From NCBI RefSeq assembly GCF_946887195.1, contig NZ_CAMPKE010000006.1, positions 1-64,000 on the forward strand: a DNA stretch of 64,000 nucleotides, written 5' to 3'. Below the pieces are notes generated by a model, which saw only the letters and a program-made list of their open reading frames with translations, searched no databases and was not told the origin of the DNA. Source of the DNA: an uncultured Halomonas sp. Its GTDB lineage: Bacteria > Pseudomonadota > Gammaproteobacteria > Pseudomonadales > Halomonadaceae. Shown one piece after another: positions 55,390 through 64,000 of the stretch (its first letter is position 1; the number at the start of each line of letters is the position of its first letter). The position numbers were made by a program, and so were the translations under genes.

Positions 55390-56841
55390 GTGAGTCAGGA
55401 CAAGCTCGAAACCACCTTTCAGGAATGGCAGAACAACGAGGCGACCGCCGAGGAGATGATTCCGCTGCTCGGCGTGCTTTACCGCAAGTATAACGTGGTG
55501 CCCTCGCTGTACGGCCGTTCGCTGATCAACCGCTCGGTGATCCGGATCATCAAGAACCATCGCTATGTGAAGAAGGTCGAGGGTACCGAGCTGTCGGTGT
55601 GCGATACCTTCCCGATGGTCAAGGCGATGACCGAACTCGACCTGGGGCCGGCGCACATCGATCTGGGCAAGCTCGCGGTGACCTTCAAGCGCAGCGGTCG
55701 CAGCGATGTCGAGGCCTTCCTGCGTGAAGAACTCGCCGAGATCGTCGGTGGCCATGCCGAGAACGGCATGGGCGGCGAGCCCAAGGACGTGGTGCTTTAC
55801 GGCTTCGGGCGTATCGGTCGCATTCTGGCGCGCATCCTGATCGAGAAGGCCGGCGGCGGCAATCTGCTGCGCCTGCGCGCCATCGTCGTGCGCGGCACTG
55901 GCGGGGATCTCGAAAAGCGTGCCAGCCTGCTGCGTCGCGATTCGGTGCATGGCCCGTTCGCCGGCTCGATCAGCATCGACCATGAAAACGATGCACTGAT
56001 CGCCAACGGCAACTATATCAAGGTCATTTACGCCGACTCGCCCAGCGAGATCGATTACACGGCGCATGGCATCGATAACGCCATCGTCGTCGACAACACC
56101 GGCAAGTGGCGCGACGAAGAGGGGCTCTCTCAGCACCTGGCCTGCAAGGGCGTGTCCAAGGCACTGTTGACCGCGCCGGGCAAGGGCAGCGTCAAGAATA
56201 TCGTCTATGGCATCAATCATGGCGATATCGGCGACGACGATCGCATCGTCTCGGCCGCGTCGTGTACCACCAATGCCATCGTGCCGGTACTCAAGGCGAT
56301 GAACGACGAATACGGCATCACTCACGGTCACGTCGAGACGGTGCACTCCTATACCAACGACCAGAACCTGATCGACAACTACCACAAGGGCGATCGCCGT
56401 GGGCGCAGCGCGCCACTCAACATGGTGCTGACCGAGACCGGCGCCGCCAAGGCGGTGGCCAAGGCGCTGCCCGAGCTATCCGGCAAGTTGACCGGTAACG
56501 CGATTCGCGTGCCGACACCCAACGTATCGATGGCGATTCTCAATCTGAATCTGGAGCGCGGTGCCGATACCGATAGCGTCAACGACTATCTGCGCCAGGT
56601 CGCGCTCAGCTCGCCGATGCAAAAGCAGATCGACTATGTCGATTCGCCCGAGATCGTCTCCTCCGATTTCGTCGGCAATCGTCATGCCGGTATCGTCGAT
56701 GCCAAGGCGACCATCATCGATGGCACCAACGCCGTACTGTACGTGTGGTATGACAACGAATTCGGCTACAGCTGCCAGGTCGTGCGCATTCTGCAGTACA
56801 TGTCCAACGTGAATTTTCTCTACCTGCCCCGCATCCGCTGA
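55390..56841 (+). CDS. gap: Glyceraldehyde-3-phosphate dehydrogenase, long form
   Basis: This 483-residue protein has a ~125-residue N-terminal extension before the NAD-binding domain (VLYGFGRIGRILARILIEKAG) that ordinary 330-residue GapA lacks. The same layout is known from Pseudomonas and related gammaproteobacteria. The catalytic cysteine is C292 in SAASCTTNAIVPVLKAM; WYDNEFGYSCQVVRIL marks the C-terminal end of the catalytic domain. The start is GTG after AAAGGGG. It may work in the gluconeogenic direction (inference). It is divergent from mfd. Confidence 0.93.
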   Translation: MSQDKLETTFQEWQNNEATAEEMIPLLGVLYRKYNVVPSLYGRSLINRSVIRIIKNHRYVKKVEGTELSVCDTFPMVKAMTELDLGPAHIDLGKLAVTFKRSGRSDVEAFLREELAEIVGGHAENGMGGEPKDVVLYGFGRIGRILARILIEKAGGGNLLRLRAIVVRGTGGDLEKRASLLRRDSVHGPFAGSISIDHENDALIANGNYIKVIYADSPSEIDYTAHGIDNAIVVDNTGKWRDEEGLSQHLACKGVSKALLTAPGKGSVKNIVYGINHGDIGDDDRIVSAASCTTNAIVPVLKAMNDEYGITHGHVETVHSYTNDQNLIDNYHKGDRRGRSAPLNMVLTETGAAKAVAKALPELSGKLTGNAIRVPTPNVSMAILNLNLERGADTDSVNDYLRQVALSSPMQKQIDYVDSPEIVSSDFVGNRHAGIVDAKATIIDGTNAVLYVWYDNEFGYSCQVVRILQYMSNVNFLYLPRIR

Positions 56842-56850
56842 CTCGGCGAG

Positions 56851-56881
56851 CGCCCCCGCAGGCACCGTCGCGGGGGCGTTT
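56851..56881 (+). terminator. Terminator after the GAPDH gene
   Basis: CGCCCCCGC and GCGGGGGCG form a perfect 9-base stem with a 10-base loop followed by TTTCACG, 10 bases beyond the gap stop codon. Confidence 0.8.
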
Positions 56882-57191
56882 CACGTTCATGCAACTGGCT
56901 GTTCCACTCGGCGAAAGCGATCGCCAACCCGCCTGATACCTAAGCCGAAGTGGCCTTTCGTTACTCTTCTATTTATAATGCTGTGGATTTTTTCGGACGG
57001 TTTGGACAACATTTCCATAAAAACCAGACTGGACAGTCAATCTTCTGATAAGTAAAGAATTCGAACATCGTGACGTCGAATCGGGCTAGGTCGGGCCGCG
57101 CCGGTCCGCATGGGTTGGCCAATCCGATACGCTGCCGACGTCTCTCGAACTCCTTTCCTGGCAACATCAGATTCGATAACTGGGCGAGATT
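56882..57191 (+). promoter_or_regulatory. Leader region of the nqr operon
   Basis: This 310-base gap before nqrA has no gene. A perfect TATAAT at 56974-56979 is the best -10 candidate, although the -35 region (around 56951) is poor. That would leave a ~200-base untranslated leader. No ribosome-bound riboswitch class was recognised. Confidence 0.4.
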
Positions 57192-58544
57192 ATGATCGAA
57201 GTCAAACGAGGCCTGGATCTCCCCATCGTCGGAGCGCCTGAACAGCGTATCGACGATGTACGGCCGGTGCGCCACGTGGCCGTCCTGGGCACCGATTATG
57301 TCGGTATGAAGCCGACCATGGAGGTCCGGGAAGGGGATAGGGTGAAACTGGGGGAGCTCCTGTTCACCGACAAGAAAAACCCCGGGGTACGCTTCACCGC
57401 ACCGGCCGCCGGTGAGATAACGGCGATCAACCGTGGCGAAAAGCGCCGACTGCTGTCGGTGGTCATCAAGGTCGATGACCAGGAAGAGAGCGTCGAGATG
57501 ACTGCCCATGGCACCGACAAGCTGGAGAGCCTGGAGCGTCAGGTGGTGGTCGATCAACTGGTCGAGTCCGGCTTGTGGACCGCACTGCGCATGCGCCCTT
57601 ACTCGCGCTCTCCGGCGCTCGATGCGATTCCCGCCAGCATCTTCGTCACCGCTATCGATACCCATCCGCTATCCGCCGATCCGGCGCTGATCATCAACGA
57701 GCAGCCCGAGGCCTTCGCCAACGGCCTCAAGGTGTTGACGCGCCTGACCGAAGGCCAGGTATTCCTATGCCATGCACCGGATGCCAGCCTGCCTGGCACC
57801 GAGGTCGCTGGCGTACAGGCCGAGAGCTTCAAGGGGCCGCATCCGGCGGGTCTGGTTGGCACGCATATTCATTTTCTATCGCCGGTCAGCCTGCGCCGTC
57901 AGGTCTGGCATGTCGGTTACCAGGACGTCATCGCCATCGGCACGCTGTTCGCCGAGGGCCGACTCGATACCCGCCGGGTGGTCGCCGTGGGCGGCCCGCG
58001 CGCCAGCCAGCCGCGTCTGCTGCGCACCCGACTCGGCGCCAGCAGCAGCGAGCTGCTCGAGGGTGAAATCACCGGTGCCGATGACGATACCCGGGTAATC
58101 TCCGGTTCGGTGTTCGGTGGCACCACGGCCGAGGGAGCACTCAGTTATCTGGGCCGCTTCGATAACCAGTTCAGCTTGCTGGAAGAGGGCCACCAGCGCA
58201 TTTTCATGGGCTGGTTGTCGCCGGGTCGCCAGCGGCATTCGGTGTTGGGCATCTATCTGTCGCGTTTGACCGGGCTATCCAGCTTTGCACCGACCACCAC
58301 GACCAACGGCTCGGAGCGGGCCATGGTGCCGGTGGGTAGTTACGAAACCGTGATGCCTCTGGATATTCTGCCCACCCAACTGCTGCGCTCGTTGATCGTC
58401 GGCGATATCGAAATGGCGATGCAGCTGGGTTGTCTCGAGCTGGATGAGGAGGACCTTGCATTGTGTACCTACGTCTGCCCCGGCAAGTACGAGTACGGTC
58501 CCATCCTGCGTGACAATCTCACCATGATCGAGAAAGAGGTTTGA
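57192..58544 (+). CDS. nqrA: Na+-translocating NADH:quinone reductase subunit A
   Basis: NqrA is a cytoplasmic/peripheral subunit of the six-subunit respiratory sodium pump. The 450-residue product starts [22 protein letters not shown] and contains [48 protein letters not shown], a sequence diagnostic of Nqr[22 protein letters not shown] and the C-terminal [19 protein letters not shown] are also as in the family. It is the first gene of nqrABCDEF-apbE, and its stop overlaps the nqrB start. The pump's sodium gradient fits the antiporter gene at 12.8 kb. Confidence 0.97.
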   Translation: MIEVKRGLDLPIVGAPEQRIDDVRPVRHVAVLGTDYVGMKPTMEVREGDRVKLGELLFTDKKNPGVRFTAPAAGEITAINRGEKRRLLSVVIKVDDQEESVEMTAHGTDKLESLERQVVVDQLVESGLWTALRMRPYSRSPALDAIPASIFVTAIDTHPLSADPALIINEQPEAFANGLKVLTRLTEGQVFLCHAPDASLPGTEVAGVQAESFKGPHPAGLVGTHIHFLSPVSLRRQVWHVGYQDVIAIGTLFAEGRLDTRRVVAVGGPRASQPRLLRTRLGASSSELLEGEITGADDDTRVISGSVFGGTTAEGALSYLGRFDNQFSLLEEGHQRIFMGWLSPGRQRHSVLGIYLSRLTGLSSFAPTTTTNGSERAMVPVGSYETVMPLDILPTQLLRSLIVGDIEMAMQLGCLELDEEDLALCTYVCPGKYEYGPILRDNLTMIEKEV

Positions 58545-59776
58545 TGATGGGTATTCGACAGACACTCGACAGTCTCGAACCGCACTTCCACAAGGGCGGC
58601 AAGTACGAGAAGTACTACGCGCTTTATGAGGCCGTCGATACCATCTTCTACTCGCCCCCCGACGTGACCCGGGGCACGGCGCACGTGCGTGACGGCATCG
58701 ACCTGAAGCGCATCATGATTACCGTGTGGGCCTGTACGTTCCCGGCGATGTTCTTCGGCATGTACAACGTCGGGCTGCAGGCCAACCTGGCGATCGTCGA
58801 CGGTTTCGGCACCATGGATGGCTGGCGCGAAGCGGTTACCCTGCTATTGGCCGGTGGACACGACCCGGACAGCATCTGGGCCAATTTCGTGCTCGGTGCG
58901 ACCTACTTCCTGCCGATCTATCTGGTGACCTTCGTCGTCGGTGGCTTCTGGGAAGTGCTGTTCGCGATGAAGCGCGGCCACGAGGTCAACGAGGGCTTCT
59001 TCGTGACCTCGGTGCTTTATGCGCTGATCCTGCCGGCGACCATTCCGCTATGGCAGGTGGCGCTGGGCATCACTTTCGGTGTGGTGATCGGCAAGGAGAT
59101 CTTCGGCGGCACCGGCAAGAACTTCCTCAATCCGGCGCTGACCGGCCGCGCCTTTCTGTATTTCGCCTATCCGGCGCAGATTTCGGGCGATGCGGTGTGG
59201 GTCGCAGCCGACGGTTACACCGGCGCGACGGCGTTGTCTACCGCGTTCTCCGGTGGCATGCAGGCGCTGACCGATCAACTGACCTGGCTCGAGGCGTTCT
59301 TCGGCTTCATGCCCGGCTCGGTAGGCGAGGTCTCGACCCTGGCGATTCTGCTGGGCGCGGCGGTACTGCTGTGGACCGGCATCGCCTCGTGGCGAATCAT
59401 GCTCGGCGTGATGCTGGGCATGGTGGCGACCAGCGCGCTGTTCAATGCGATCGGCTCCGATACCAACTCGATGTTCGCGATGCCCTGGTATTGGCATCTG
59501 GTGGTTGGCGGGTTCGCCTTCGGCATGGTGTTCATGGCGACCGATCCGGTCTCGGCATCCATGACCGATAAGGGCAAACTGGTCTTCGGCGCCCTGATCG
59601 GCGTGATGACGGTACTGATCCGCGTGGTCAACCCGGCTTTCCCGGAAGGCATCATGCTGGCGATCCTGTTTGCCAATCTGTTCGCGCCGTTGATCGATCA
59701 CTTCGTCATACAGGCCAATATCAAACGTCGCCAGAAGCGTGACATCGCCGGCACGATGACCGAGGAGGCCCCCTGA
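58544..59776 (+). CDS. nqrB: Na+-NQR subunit B
   Basis: This 410-residue membrane subunit has about ten TM segments and carries covalently bound FMN. The ApbE attachment motif [10 protein letters not shown] is visible, with T229 as the FMN-bearing threonine. The soluble N-terminus [23 protein letters not shown] and [15 protein letters not shown] are typical. Two ATGs (58544 and 58547) are possible starts; both overlap or touch the nqrA stop. It forms the quinone-reactive and sodium-conducting part with NqrD and NqrE. Confidence 0.96.
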   Translation: MMGIRQTLDSLEPHFHKGGKYEKYYALYEAVDTIFYSPPDVTRGTAHVRDGIDLKRIMITVWACTFPAMFFGMYNVGLQANLAIVDGFGTMDGWREAVTLLLAGGHDPDSIWANFVLGATYFLPIYLVTFVVGGFWEVLFAMKRGHEVNEGFFVTSVLYALILPATIPLWQVALGITFGVVIGKEIFGGTGKNFLNPALTGRAFLYFAYPAQISGDAVWVAADGYTGATALSTAFSGGMQALTDQLTWLEAFFGFMPGSVGEVSTLAILLGAAVLLWTGIASWRIMLGVMLGMVATSALFNAIGSDTNSMFAMPWYWHLVVGGFAFGMVFMATDPVSASMTDKGKLVFGALIGVMTVLIRVVNPAFPEGIMLAILFANLFAPLIDHFVIQANIKRRQKRDIAGTMTEEAP

Positions 59777-60561
59777 TGGCGAGTAACGATTCCGTCAAGA
59801 AGACCCTGGCGGTCGCTTTCGTATTGTGTATCGTCTGCTCGGTGGTGGTATCCACCGCCGCCGTGGTGCTGCGCCCGGCGCAGGAGGCGAATGAAGAGCG
59901 CGACCGCAAGTTCAATGTGCTGCAAGTCTCCGAGCTCTATGAGCCGGGCGTGAGTATCAATCAGCAGTTCGCTGAGCAGATCACCGCGCGCGTGGTCAAC
60001 CTCGAGACCGGCGAGTATGCCGAGAACAAGAATCCCGATACGTATAACCAGTTCGAGGCAGCCAAGGATCCCTCTCAATCGCGTACGCTATCCGGCACTC
60101 AGGACTTGGCGGGTATCGGTCGTCAGGAAAACTACGCTACGGTGTATCTAGTCGGTGATCCCGACGATCCCGAGCAGATCATCCTGCCAGTGCGGGGCCA
60201 GGGCCTATGGTCGCTGATGTCGGGCTACCTGGCGTTGCGCGGCGATGGCAATACCGTGGTGGGGCTGTCGTTCTACGATCAGGGTGAAACGCCGGGGCTG
60301 GGTGGCGAGGTCGACAATCCCGACTGGAAGGCACTCTGGGACGGCAAGAAGATCTATCCCGAAGACAGCATGGATCCGGCGATCCGGCTGGTGAAGGGTG
60401 GGGTGGGTCCACAGACGTCGAATGCCGAGTACAAGGTGGATGCCTTGTCCGGGGCGACGTTGACCAGCAATGGTGTGACCAACTTGCTTCAATTCTGGCT
60501 GAGCGATAGCGGTTTCGCTGAATACTTGGCCCGGTTCCGTGACACGACGCAAGGAGCGTAA
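59776..60561 (+). CDS. nqrC: Na+-NQR subunit C
   Basis: The 261-residue subunit has one N-terminal TM segment ([23 protein letters not shown]) and a periplasmic domain that holds the second covalent FMN at T228 in the motif [12 protein letters not shown]. Other NqrC signatures are [18 protein letters not shown] and [17 protein letters not shown]. The ATG overlaps the nqrB stop (ccctgATGgc). Confidence 0.96.
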   Translation: MASNDSVKKTLAVAFVLCIVCSVVVSTAAVVLRPAQEANEERDRKFNVLQVSELYEPGVSINQQFAEQITARVVNLETGEYAENKNPDTYNQFEAAKDPSQSRTLSGTQDLAGIGRQENYATVYLVGDPDDPEQIILPVRGQGLWSLMSGYLALRGDGNTVVGLSFYDQGETPGLGGEVDNPDWKALWDGKKIYPEDSMDPAIRLVKGGVGPQTSNAEYKVDALSGATLTSNGVTNLLQFWLSDSGFAEYLARFRDTTQGA

Positions 60562-60563
60562 GC

Positions 60564-61232
60564 ATGACTGCCTATACGCCCAAAGGCGTGCTGACCACGC
60601 CGATCTTCAAGAACAACCCGATTGCCCTGCAGATACTGGGTATCTGCTCCGCGCTGGCGGTCACCAACTCCATGAGCACATCGTTGGTCATGGGGCTGGC
60701 GGTTACCGCGGTCACTGCATTTTCGAGCTTTTTCGTTTCCCTGGTGCGTAGCCAGATTCCTTCGTCGATCCGCATCATCGTACAGATGACGATCATCGCC
60801 TCCCTGGTCATCGTGGTCGATCAGGTGCTCAAGGCGTATGCCTATGAGATATCCAAATCGTTGTCCGTGTTCGTCGGTCTGATCATTACCAACTGCATCG
60901 TCATGGGGCGTGCCGAGGCCTTCGCCATGCAGAACGGTCCGGTGATCAGCTTTCTCGACGGTATCGGCAATGGTCTGGGTTACTCGGTCATTCTGCTGGT
61001 GGTGGGGTTCTTCCGCGAGCTGTTCGGCTCCGGTTCGGTGTTTGGCTTCACCGTATTGCTGCCGGCCAACGAGGGAGGCTGGTACGTGACCAATGGCCTA
61101 CTGTTGCTGCCGCCATCGGCGTTCTTCGTCATCGGCCTGATCATTTGGGGGCTGCGTAGTCTCAACCCCGACCAGACCGAAGAGAACGAATTCCGGATCA
61201 CCGCCAACACTCAGTCCAGGGAGGCCGTGTAA
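60564..61232 (+). CDS. nqrD: Na+-NQR subunit D
   Basis: The 222-residue, six-TM protein starts [35 protein letters not shown]. It contains the symmetry-related motifs that hold an iron-sulfur centre with NqrE ([15 protein letters not shown] first half and [18 protein letters not shown] second half, each with a cysteine in the membrane). It lies two bases behind nqrC and abuts nqrE. Confidence 0.96.
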   Translation: MTAYTPKGVLTTPIFKNNPIALQILGICSALAVTNSMSTSLVMGLAVTAVTAFSSFFVSLVRSQIPSSIRIIVQMTIIASLVIVVDQVLKAYAYEISKSLSVFVGLIITNCIVMGRAEAFAMQNGPVISFLDGIGNGLGYSVILLVVGFFRELFGSGSVFGFTVLLPANEGGWYVTNGLLLLPPSAFFVIGLIIWGLRSLNPDQTEENEFRITANTQSREAV

Positions 61233-61852
61233 TGCTCGAACAATACCTGAGTCTCTTCATCAAGGCGGTCTTCGTCGAGAACATGGCGCTGGCCTTCTTC
61301 CTCGGCATGTGTACCTTCATGGCGGTCTCCAAGAAGGTATCGTCGGCGATTGGGCTTGGCGTGGCGGTGGTCGTGGTGCTGGCCATCACCGTGCCGGTCA
61401 ACAACCTGTTGCTTCACTATCTGCTCGAGGAAGGCGCACTGACCTGGACCGGCATCGAAGGTGCCGAAAACATCGACCTGACCTTTCTCGGTCTGCTCAG
61501 CTATATCGGGGTCATTGCGGCTATCGTGCAGATCCTCGAGATGTTTCTCGATAAGTTCGTGCCGTCGCTCTACAACACTCTGGGTGTCTATCTGCCGCTG
61601 ATCACGGTGAACTGCGCGATTCTCGGCGCGGCCCTGTTCATGGTGCAGCGCGATTACAGTTTCGGCGAGTCGGTGATTTACGGCTTCGGTGCGGGTGTCG
61701 GCTGGGCATTGGCGATTGCCGCGCTGGCTGGCATTCGAGAGAAGCTCAAATACAGCGATGTGCCTGCCGGGCTTCAGGGGCTGGGCATCACCTTCATTAC
61801 CGTCGGGCTGATGTCGTTGGGCTTCATGTCCTTCTCCGGCATCCAGTTGTAA
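61232..61852 (+). CDS. nqrE: Na+-NQR subunit E
   Basis: The 206-residue, six-TM partner of NqrD starts [35 protein letters not shown] and has the mirrored motif [17 protein letters not shown]. The two cysteines (C26 region and VNCAI) form the membrane iron-sulfur site together with NqrD. Its first base overlaps the nqrD stop. Confidence 0.96.
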   Translation: MLEQYLSLFIKAVFVENMALAFFLGMCTFMAVSKKVSSAIGLGVAVVVVLAITVPVNNLLLHYLLEEGALTWTGIEGAENIDLTFLGLLSYIGVIAAIVQILEMFLDKFVPSLYNTLGVYLPLITVNCAILGAALFMVQRDYSFGESVIYGFGAGVGWALAIAALAGIREKLKYSDVPAGLQGLGITFITVGLMSLGFMSFSGIQL

Positions 61853-61875
61853 GCTAAAGAGAACAGGAACTCGAC

Positions 61876-63108
61876 ATGGTCGATACATCCATCATCGTGC
61901 TCGGCGTGGTCATGTTCACCGTGGTCGTCATTGGCCTGGTGGGCATCATTCTCGCCGCACGGAGCCGCCTGGTCAGTAGCGGTAGCGTCTCCATCCAGAT
62001 CAACGACGATCCCGGTAACGTGGTGACCACCCAGGCCGGTGGCAAGCTGCTTCAGACTCTGGCATCCAACGGCATCTTTCTCTCATCGGCCTGTGGTGGC
62101 GGCGGCTCCTGCGCGCAGTGCAAGTGCCGTATCGCCGAGGGCGGCGGCTCGATCCTGCCGACCGAGGAGTCCCACTTCACCATGCGCGAGAAGAAGGAGG
62201 GCTGGCGTCTCTCCTGCCAGGTGCCGGTGAAGCAGGATATGAAGATCCAGGTACCGGAAGAGGTCTTCGGTGTCCGGAAGTGGGAGTGCGAGGTCATCGG
62301 CAATCCCAATGTCGCGACGTTCATCAAGGAACTCAACCTCAAGTTACCCGAAGGCGAGAACGTCGATTTCCGTGCCGGCGGCTATGTGCAGCTCGAGGCG
62401 CCGGCCTATGACATCAAGTTCTCCGATTTCGATATCGATGAGGAGTATCGCGGCGACTGGGAGAAGTTCGGGTTCTTCGACATTTCCCACAAGAATACCG
62501 AAGAGGTGATCCGCGCCTATTCGATGGCCAACTACCCCGAAGAGAAGGGCATTCTCAAGTTCAACATTCGCATCGCCACGCCGCCGCCCAATAGCGATCA
62601 TGCGCCGGGCCTGATGTCGACATACGTCTTCTCGCTCAAGCCGGGCGACAAGGTCACGGTGATGGGGCCATTCGGCGAGTTCTTCGCCAAGGATACCGAT
62701 GCCGAAATGGTCTTCGTGGGTGGCGGCGCCGGCATGGCGCCGATGCGCAGCCATATCTTCGACCAGCTCAAGCGCTTGAATTCCTCGCGTAAGATGACCT
62801 TCTGGTATGGTGCGCGTTCATGGCGCGAAACCTTTTACAACGACGAGTACGACCAGTTGGCCGAGGAGTTCGATAACTTCGAATGGCACCTGGCGCTTTC
62901 GGATCCTCAGCCCGAGGACAATTGGCAGGGGCCCACCGGGTTCATTCACAACGTGCTCTATGAGAATTACCTCAAGGATCATCCGGCGCCCGAGGATTGC
63001 GAGTACTACATGTGCGGCCCGCCGATGATGAACGCCTCGGTCATCAAGATGCTGACCGATATGGGAGTCGAGCCCGAGAACATCATGCTGGACGATTTTG
63101 GCGGATGA
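61876..63108 (+). CDS. nqrF: Na+-NQR subunit F (NADH-oxidising)
   Basis: The 410-residue subunit takes electrons from NADH. One TM segment (residues ~5-27) is followed by a plant-type 2Fe-2S ferredoxin domain with [12 protein letters not shown] and the distant cysteine in RLSCQVPVK. The reductase part has the FAD motif [11 protein letters not shown], the NADH-binding [26 protein letters not shown] and the C-terminal [30 protein letters not shown] precedes the ATG. Its stop overlaps apbE. Confidence 0.97.
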   Translation: MVDTSIIVLGVVMFTVVVIGLVGIILAARSRLVSSGSVSIQINDDPGNVVTTQAGGKLLQTLASNGIFLSSACGGGGSCAQCKCRIAEGGGSILPTEESHFTMREKKEGWRLSCQVPVKQDMKIQVPEEVFGVRKWECEVIGNPNVATFIKELNLKLPEGENVDFRAGGYVQLEAPAYDIKFSDFDIDEEYRGDWEKFGFFDISHKNTEEVIRAYSMANYPEEKGILKFNIRIATPPPNSDHAPGLMSTYVFSLKPGDKVTVMGPFGEFFAKDTDAEMVFVGGGAGMAPMRSHIFDQLKRLNSSRKMTFWYGARSWRETFYNDEYDQLAEEFDNFEWHLALSDPQPEDNWQGPTGFIHNVLYENYLKDHPAPEDCEYYMCGPPMMNASVIKMLTDMGVEPENIMLDDFGG

Positions 63109-64000
63109 TCGAAAGGGTAGCGATCGGGCCGGCCCTCAAGGGGCTGGCCTCGTTTTTATTGCTGACGATGCTGGTGTCGCTTGCGGGCTGCGAGAGTCGG
63201 CCAGAGGCGCATCGCTTTCACGGACCCATCTTCGGTACCGGCTATCACGTTACGATATATGCGGATCTGAACGAGGCCGCTCATGACGAGCTTGGCGTGG
63301 GCATCCTCGCCGAACTCGAGCGCATCGATGCATTGATGTCCACCTACCGCGACGATTCCGAACTGTCGCGCCTCAATCGGTTCCCGGTGGGTGCGCCGTT
63401 CTTTCTATCGCCGACGACCGCCGAGGTGCTACGCGAGTCGCTGCGCATCGCGAGGCTATCCGCAGGCGCTTTCGATGTCACGGTAGGCCCGGCGGTCAAT
63501 CTATGGGGTTTCGGGCCACGAGAGCGCCCAGACAAGGTGCCTGATGACGCAGCGCTGGCCGCTGCGCTGGCGCGTATCGATTTTCATGCATTGCATCTGG
63601 ATAATGGCCGACTGACCAAGAGCAAGCCGGTGTATATCGATCTATCGGGCATCGCCAAGGGCTACGCGACCGACCAGGTCGCCGATTATCTGAAAGACCA
63701 GGGCATCGAAAATTATCTGGTGGAAGTTGGCGGGGAGATCCGCACGCATGGCGAAAAACCCGATGGCTCGCCATGGCGTATTGCCGTGGAGAAACCGATA
63801 TCCACCGAACGTAGCGTGCAACGGGTCATCGATCTCGGTAACGCCGCCGTGGCGACATCCGGTGATTATCGCAACTATTTCGAAAGCGATGGCATACGTT
63901 ATTCGCATACCATCGACCCGCGTACCGGGCGACCGATCGTCAATCGTGTCGCTTCGGTAACGGTCATTGCCAAACGCTGCGCGACGGCCGATGCGTTGGC
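63105..64000 (+). CDS. apbE: FAD:protein FMN transferase ApbE, cut by the window's right end
   Basis: The ATG at 63105 lies in the nqrF stop (ATGA) and the frame is open to the last base, about 298 residues. A lipoprotein signal with lipobox SLAGC is followed by [72 protein letters not shown] and [13 protein letters not shown], the full ApbE pattern with the magnesium-binding region. It transfers FMN from FAD onto the threonines T229 of NqrB and T228 of NqrC. About 50 residues should be missing. Confidence 0.95.
   Translation, partial: MIERVAIGPALKGLASFLLLTMLVSLAGCESRPEAHRFHGPIFGTGYHVTIYADLNEAAHDELGVGILAELERIDALMSTYRDDSELSRLNRFPVGAPFFLSPTTAEVLRESLRIARLSAGAFDVTVGPAVNLWGFGPRERPDKVPDDAALAAALARIDFHALHLDNGRLTKSKPVYIDLSGIAKGYATDQVADYLKDQGIENYLVEVGGEIRTHGEKPDGSPWRIAVEKPISTERSVQRVIDLGNAAVATSGDYRNYFESDGIRYSHTIDPRTGRPIVNRVASVTVIAKRCATADAL

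Overview
The window looks like chromosomal DNA of a halophilic or halotolerant gammaproteobacterium of the Halomonadaceae type (Halomonas/Salinicola-like; inferred). Supporting evidence: a GC-rich, densely coding sequence, an ectoine hydroxylase (ectD), an EctC-family ectoine synthase-like gene, an intact Na+-translocating NADH:quinone reductase operon (nqrABCDEF followed by apbE), a CPA1-type Na+/H+ antiporter, and typical gammaproteobacterial housekeeping genes (dbpA, ybiT, mfd, an OprI-like lipoprotein). No rRNA, tRNA, CRISPR array or insertion sequence was seen.

Layout. 0-0.8 kb: the 3' end of a PAAR-type toxin gene, its small membrane-protein partner, and a short degenerate second copy of the toxin/partner junction. 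0.8-10.8 kb: an ABM-methyltransferase fusion, dbpA, a NYN-domain gene, a branched-chain 2-oxoacid dehydrogenase operon with a LiuR-like palindrome upstream, a Ser/Thr kinase and ectD. 10.8-20.8 kb: stress and ion functions (DUF892 protein, Mn catalase, NhaP-type antiporter, KGG-repeat protein, a frameshifted GAF-PAS-GGDEF-EAL protein, ABC-F protein YbiT, a two-TM potassium channel, a DUF4202 protein). 20.9-31.4 kb: hemerythrin, two paralogous FMN-binding glutamate-synthase-like proteins, an overlapping EctC-like/aminotransferase pair, a CYP152 peroxygenase, a Zn-alcohol dehydrogenase and an Fsr-like exporter.

31.7-38.8 kb is an accessory region: a ferritin-like protein, a complete PAAR-LysM-like-glycine-zipper toxin with AT-rich membrane-protein partners, a MAPEG protein, brnTA, a truncated MmeI-like methyltransferase and higBA. 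39.0-43.7 kb is a four-gene non-homologous end-joining operon: ligD, a small eight-cysteine protein and two different Ku genes. A ferritin-like paralogue and a Crp/Fnr regulator with a homopolymer frameshift follow. 45.8-48.7 kb is a compact type III polyketide cluster (methyltransferase, FAD oxidoreductase, type III PKS) with overlapping start/stop codons. 48.8-56.9 kb carries DUF488, two L,D-transpeptidases, an Lpp/OprI-like lipoprotein, mfd and a long-form GAPDH. 57.2-64 kb is the nqr operon, ending in apbE cut by the window edge.

Most promising points: (1) the EctC-like protein outside ectABC keeps every metal- and substrate-binding residue checked and overlaps an aminotransferase gene, suggesting a second cyclic amino-acid pathway; (2) two homologous PAAR toxin/membrane-partner modules at 0 and 32 kb, one with a sharp composition change at the toxin tip and one with a decayed duplicate; (3) the type III PKS cluster with a tetranucleotide tract that puts the methyltransferase N-terminus out of frame; (4) the NHEJ operon with an embedded zinc protein. 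Three genes (GGDEF/EAL, Crp/Fnr, methyltransferase) are each restored by a single small indel, so read-level confirmation matters.
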